In this document: positions 5,035-8,817 of the stretch, piece after piece | Layout of the letters: the number at the start of each line of letters is the position of its first letter | Numbering within the stretch: position 1 is the stretch's first letter | DNA from: DATDMG01 sp036518955 | GTDB taxonomy: Bacteria; Actinomycetota; Actinomycetes; Actinomycetales; Kineosporiaceae | Assembly: GCA_036518955.1 (NCBI GenBank) | Contig: DATDMG010000508.1 | Span: forward strand, 1-8,817 | Direction: 5' to 3' | DNA length: 8,817 nucleotides | The notes under the pieces: generated by a model | The model's database searches: none | What the model was told of the DNA's origin: nothing | What the model saw: the letters and a program-made list of their open reading frames with translations, nothing else | Program-made: the position numbers and the translations under genes

Positions 5035-8000
5035 ATGGCAACAAGCATCTTCCCTATCGGCGGCTTCGAGGCCAGACTGATCGCGGTGGAGCGCCGACCC
5101 GACCGCATCCCCGCCGTTGCCGGCGACCTCCACCGGGCTGCCGCGGCGGCGGACGACGCGAGAGCAGGCCGGGCGCGGCCGATCGGCACGATCGGCAGCT
5201 TCACCGTCGTGGCCGAACTGGGGCGTGGCGCGGCGGCCCGGGTCTTCCGGGTACGGCGTGACGGCGCTCCGGGCGCCCCCGAGTACGCCCTCAAGGTGCT
5301 CGACCCCGGCGCGGCCGGGCTGGCCGCCGGGCTGGCGGCGCTGCGGCGAGAAGCCGCCCTGCTGGCCGGCGTGGACCATCCCGGCCTGGCGACCATCCAC
5401 GAGGTCGGCGAGGACGCCGGCCGCCCCTACGTGGTGATGGACCTGGTCGAGGGCCGTACGCTGGCCGCCGTCCTGGCGACCGGGCCGATGCCGCCGGGCC
5501 AGGTGATCGCGCTCGCCCGGGACCTCGCGGGCCCGCTCGCCGCCGTCCACCGCCACGGCCTGATGCATCGTGACCTCAAGCCGGACAACATCATGATGCT
5601 CCCCCACGGGCGAGCCCGGTTGATCGACTTCGGGCTGGCCGGGCGGCAGAGCGTCACCGGGTCGCCCACCGCGGCCGGCACCCTGCTCTACGCGTCGCCG
5701 GAGCAGACGGGCGTGCTGCGCCGTGCCCCGGACCACCGCTGCGACCTGTACTCCCTCGGTGCCGTGCTGTTCGAGTGCCTCACCGGCGGCCCGCCGTTCG
5801 TGGCCGACGAGGTCGCCGACCTGCTCCGGATGCACGCCGCCGCTCCGGTGCCCGACCTGCGCGAGCTGGTGCCCGGCATCCCGCCGGGGTTGGCCGAGGT
5901 GGTCACGACGCTGCTGGCCAAGGATCCCGACGACCGGTACGACGGCGCCGTCCAGCTCGCGGCCGATCTGGTCCGGATCGAGCGGGCCCCGGGAGGGCCG
6001 TTCACGCCACGCCGGGTGGCGCCCCGGTGGCAGGGCGCGGCGCGCCACCCGCTGCGCGGTCGGTCCGGCGACATGGCCCGGCTCACGGCGCGGTGGACCG
6101 CGGCGCGGGCCGGCGAGGGCGGTCTCTGGCTGGTCGGCGGGCCGACCGGTGTCGGCACGTCTCGGCTGGTCGCCGAGCTCGCGGCGCTCGCCGAAGGGGA
6201 GGGCGCCCTGGTGCTCCACGGCCGCGCCGGTGCGGACGACGCGATGCCGCTCGCCCCGCTCCGGGTGGCGCTCCAGGGGCATGCCCTGCGCGCCCAGCGG
6301 CTGCCCCCGGCCGAGCGCGAGCGTGCCGTCTCCCGGCTCGTCCGGGCCGCCGGGCCCCACCTGGGGCTGCTCATCACCTTGGCCCCCGCGCTCGCCCGGG
6401 TGCTGGCGGAGGGAACCGCCGCGGTCGAGCCCGGGGCCCGGCGGGGCGCCGTCCGCGGCCCCGTCACGGAGGACCAGGACCAGTTCGCCCTCGCCGTGGC
6501 CACCATGCTGCTCCGGCTGGCCCGACCCGGGGAGCCGGTGCTGCTGGTGCTGGACGACGCTCAGTGGCTCGATCCGGCCACCCGCCGGGTCCTCACCCAC
6601 CTGGCGGCGGAGGCGGACGGCGTCCCGCTGCTCGCGCTGCTCGCCGGACGCACCGACGGCCCGGCCCCGCTGCGGGCGCCGGTCACCGGCCGCGGTCCGG
6701 GTCCGGACCTCAGCCTCGGCCCGCTCCCGGCGTCCGCGATCGCCGACCTCGTCCGCACCGCGCTCCCCGGCGCGGACGTCGGGCCGCGGCTGGCCCAGCT
6801 GCTGACCGCGCGCAGCGCCGGATCCCCCTTCATCGCGCACGAGTACCTCCAGGCGATCGTGGACGCGGGGCTGCTCCGCCCGCACTGGGGGCGCTGGAGC
6901 CTGGACGAGGCCGGACTGGAGGCGCTGCACCTCCCGCGGGACACGGTCGGCCTGGTCCTCGCCCGGCTGCGGAAGCTGCGCCCGGCCACCCAGGACGTGC
7001 TCAGCAGTGCGGCTGTCGCCGGTACCCGGTTCCGGACCGGGTCGGTCGCGGCCGCCGGGGCGTCCGGGGACGGCGAGGTCCTGACCGCGGTCGCGGAGGG
7101 GATCGCGTACGGGCTGGTCGAGCCGCGCGGCGAGGGGGTCTACACCTTCGTCCACGACGGGGTGCGCCGGGCGCTGCTCGACCGCCTGGACGCCGCCGAG
7201 GCGGCGCTGCGACACCGGCGCGTCGCCGACACCCTCGAGTCCGCGCTCGATGGTGGGCCGGGGGTCGAGCCGGAGCTCGCCGGGCGCGCCGAGGACGACT
7301 ACGCCGTCGCCCGGCACCGCCTCGCCGGGGGGCCGGAGCACGCGCCGCAGCGCGCGTTCGACGCCTGCTGGCGCGCCGGGCTGCAGGCGCTGCGCGGGTG
7401 CGCACCGGCCGAGGCGGTGGAGTACTTCGGCCAGGCGGCGTCGATCGCGGAGGCGGCGGGTCCCGAGGGCGTCGTCGTCCGGCGCGGGTTCGGCCGGGAC
7501 CGAGGCCTGGCCCTGCAGCGCAACGGCGACCTCGGCGAGGCGCGTCGGGTGCTGCAGGAGGCCCTGGACGTCGAGGAGGACCCGGTCGCGCGGGCCGAGA
7601 TCCTGGCCGTGACGGCCCAGGTCTACTGCTCGTCGTGGCTACCCCGGGAGGGCGTCGCGGCGGTCCGGCGCGGGCTGGCCGAGCTGGGGGCGCCGTTGCC
7701 GCGCACCCGAGCCGGCCTGGTGCTGTCGACGCTGTGGTGTCTGGTGGCCGCCCAGATCATGCAGTGGACGGGCTGGGGGTACGGCTCCGCCCGCGGCGAG
7801 GACCGGCGGCGATACCGGTTGATCATCAATCTGCACCGCGCCGGTGCCTACTGCTGCCTGCTCAGCGGGTGGTTCAGCTGGCTGCTGATCTACAACGTTC
7901 GGGTCCCGTACTGGGGCAACCGGATCGGCGGCGGGACGCTGTACGTCCGCGGCCAGGCGGGGTTGGCGCTCTGCTGCCTCCAGCTCGGCCGGCGGGCGGC

Positions 8001-8817
8001 GGCGACCCGGGTGTTCGCCCGGCTGCGGGCCGACCCGTCGTGCCGCGACGATCCGGTGCTGCAGGCCGAGCTCGCGGACTGCGAGGGGGCCGCCCGGTAC
8101 TTCGCCGGCGATGACGACGGCGAGTCCCTCGCGGACGCCCTGCTCCAGCACGGCCGCTGGCTGGACACACCGACGTTCCGCGACGGGTGTGACGCGCTCG
8201 CGCTGCACGCGCTCAACGCGGGTCGGACCGAGCACGCGGTTCGCTGGTTGGACGCGTCCGGTCGCCGGTTGGCGTCCGGTGCCGAGGAGGCGAACTCACC
8301 GGCGCACTACCTCACCCTGGCCGTGCTCGAGGCCGTCCGCGGACGCCCTGCCCCGGCCTCGCTGATCCTCCGTCAGGCGGCGGCCGGGCTCCCCGCCGAC
8401 AGTCCGCCCGGGATTCTCGAGGTGCAGCGCCTCGCCGAGCTGATCGTGCTGCGCGAGCAGGACGAGACCGGCGAGCCCTTCGACCGCGCCGTCGATGCGT
8501 TCGAGGCGCTCGGTATCGGGAGGGTAGCGCTGCTGCGGATGCACCGGGTTGCCTACTTCCACCTGGTGATGGGCCGGCTCACCCAGTTCCGGCGGGGGGC
8601 GGACGGCGAGCGGGCGGTCCGGCTGAAGCAGGCGCGCGCGGCCCTGGGGCAGCTGCACCGGATGCCGCGGGACGGCGACCTGCGCGCTCTCGAGCGGGTC
8701 GCCCGGGCCGACCTGCTGGTGGCGACCGGGCGGCCGCGGGTGGCGCTCCGGGTGCTCGCGGAGGCCCTCGGCGGAAGCGGGGAGCTGGACCCGCACGACG
8801 TCCCGATGGCCGCCTAC
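5035..8817 (+). CDS. Ser/Thr protein kinase fused to AAA-type ATPase and TPR-like region (PknK/MalT-like), partial
   Basis: Open without a stop for 1261 codons to the window edge. Residues about 56-320 are a Hanks-type kinase: a glycine loop with the third Gly replaced (GRGAAARV, 63-70), Lys87 in YALK, Glu106, HRDLKPDN at 178-185 (Asp180 catalytic), DFG at 198-200, SPE at 221-223 and DLYSLG. It should be catalytically competent. A linker leads to an AAA/STAND-like ATPase: Walker A GGPTGVGTS at 368-376 with Thr375 instead of Lys, Walker B LLVLDDAQWLD at 503-513, SAGSPFIAHEYL near 594-605, and a winged-helix-like part ending FVHDGVRRALL near 705-715. From about 770 on, helical repeats such as AEAVEYFGQAASIAEAAG resemble TPRs. 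A Trp/Cys-rich hydrophobic stretch spans about 897-985. Related proteins (mycobacterial PknK; cyanobacterial and myxobacterial kinase-ATPase sensors) couple kinase, ATPase and scaffold, sometimes with a C-terminal output domain, which would lie off the window. The start is uncertain: ATG 5035 has only GTTGGG before it, whereas in-frame GTG 5014 has GAAGGG 6 nt upstream and would add seven residues. Confidence 0.88.
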   Translation, partial: MATSIFPIGGFEARLIAVERRPDRIPAVAGDLHRAAAAADDARAGRARPIGTIGSFTVVAELGRGAAARVFRVRRDGAPGAPEYALKVLDPGAAGLAAGLAALRREAALLAGVDHPGLATIHEVGEDAGRPYVVMDLVEGRTLAAVLATGPMPPGQVIALARDLAGPLAAVHRHGLMHRDLKPDNIMMLPHGRARLIDFGLAGRQSVTGSPTAAGTLLYASPEQTGVLRRAPDHRCDLYSLGAVLFECLTGGPPFVADEVADLLRMHAAAPVPDLRELVPGIPPGLAEVVTTLLAKDPDDRYDGAVQLAADLVRIERAPGGPFTPRRVAPRWQGAARHPLRGRSGDMARLTARWTAARAGEGGLWLVGGPTGVGTSRLVAELAALAEGEGALVLHGRAGADDAMPLAPLRVALQGHALRAQRLPPAERERAVSRLVRAAGPHLGLLITLAPALARVLAEGTAAVEPGARRGAVRGPVTEDQDQFALAVATMLLRLARPGEPVLLVLDDAQWLDPATRRVLTHLAAEADGVPLLALLAGRTDGPAPLRAPVTGRGPGPDLSLGPLPASAIADLVRTALPGADVGPRLAQLLTARSAGSPFIAHEYLQAIVDAGLLRPHWGRWSLDEAGLEALHLPRDTVGLVLARLRKLRPATQDVLSSAAVAGTRFRTGSVAAAGASGDGEVLTAVAEGIAYGLVEPRGEGVYTFVHDGVRRALLDRLDAAEAALRHRRVADTLESALDGGPGVEPELAGRAEDDYAVARHRLAGGPEHAPQRAFDACWRAGLQALRGCAPAEAVEYFGQAASIAEAAGPEGVVVRRGFGRDRGLALQRNGDLGEARRVLQEALDVEEDPVARAEILAVTAQVYCSSWLPREGVAAVRRGLAELGAPLPRTRAGLVLSTLWCLVAAQIMQWTGWGYGSARGEDRRRYRLIINLHRAGAYCCLLSGWFSWLLIYNVRVPYWGNRIGGGTLYVRGQAGLALCCLQLGRRAAATRVFARLRADPSCRDDPVLQAELADCEGAARYFAGDDDGESLADALLQHGRWLDTPTFRDGCDALALHALNAGRTEHAVRWLDASGRRLASGAEEANSPAHYLTLAVLEAVRGRPAPASLILRQAAAGLPADSPPGILEVQRLAELIVLREQDETGEPFDRAVDAFEALGIGRVALLRMHRVAYFHLVMGRLTQFRRGADGERAVRLKQARAALGQLHRMPRDGDLRALERVARADLLVATGRPRVALRVLAEALGGSGELDPHDVPMAAY

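Noticed and set aside
3401..5044. 547-codon minus-strand frame opposite cbs
   Set aside because: Shadow of cbs; His/Asp/Arg-rich composition, no recognisable domain.
4486..7341. 951-codon minus-strand open frame antisense to cbs and the kinase
   Set aside because: High GC removes stops from shadow frames. Its product is Gly/Arg/Pro-rich without domains, while the opposite strand carries clear kinase and Cbs motifs.
5775..8114. 779-codon plus-strand frame inside the kinase gene
   Set aside because: Its Arg/Pro/Gly-rich translation is low-complexity; the kinase and ATPase motifs lie in the other frame, which stays open through the same stretch.
1..8817. tRNA, rRNA, CRISPR array, insertion sequence, integrase or attachment site
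   Set aside because: Reading both strands showed no spaced direct repeats, no transposase or integrase motifs and no RNA-gene signatures.

Overview
The window reads as chromosomal DNA from a very GC-rich actinobacterium, with strong G/C preference at third codon positions, GTG starts and GTGA start/stop overlaps. The order SGNH esterase (minus), then alpha/beta hydrolase and cystathionine beta-synthase (plus), resembles the cbs neighbourhood I recall from mycobacteria (Rv1075c, lipU, cbs). A Mycobacteriales/Pseudonocardiales-type host is therefore plausible, but that is inference from order and style only.

Layout. (1) 1-859, minus: a secreted or membrane-anchored trypsin-fold protein running off the left edge. 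The catalytic histidine position is glutamine, so it looks like a pseudoprotease. A possible 15-codon leader peptide (903-856) overlaps its GTG start. (2) 904-1244: a gene-poor, less GC-rich spacer with a perfect 10-bp inverted repeat. (3) 1245-2519, minus: an SGNH/GDSL hydrolase with an N-terminal hydrophobic segment and a Leu/Pro-repeat tail encoded by 21-bp DNA repeats. (4) 2520-2753: a divergent control region with an 8-bp tandem repeat. (5) 2754-3563, plus: an alpha/beta hydrolase with an HGGFW oxyanion motif. (6) 3560-4951, plus: cystathionine beta-synthase (cbs) with a C-terminal CBS-domain pair, overlapping the hydrolase stop by four bases. (7) 4939-4990: a long imperfect hairpin straddling the cbs stop codon. 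(8) 5035-8817, plus: a very large signalling protein still open at the right edge, made of a Ser/Thr kinase, an AAA-type ATPase module and a TPR-like helical region. The kinase core looks active, but the Walker A lysine of the ATPase is threonine.

How the genes may work together. The hydrolase and cbs are almost certainly co-transcribed and translationally coupled. Cbs performs the first step of transsulfuration (homocysteine + serine to cystathionine); the hydrolase's substrate cannot be read from sequence. The kinase-ATPase-TPR protein lies downstream on the same strand, but the hairpin argues for separate or attenuated expression. I recognise no complete novel system. The unusual points are the two proteins with substituted catalytic residues (trypsin-like His to Gln, P-loop Lys to Thr), the hairpin at the cbs/kinase boundary, and the compositional change near the left end. 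No tRNA, rRNA, CRISPR array, insertion sequence or integrase was seen.
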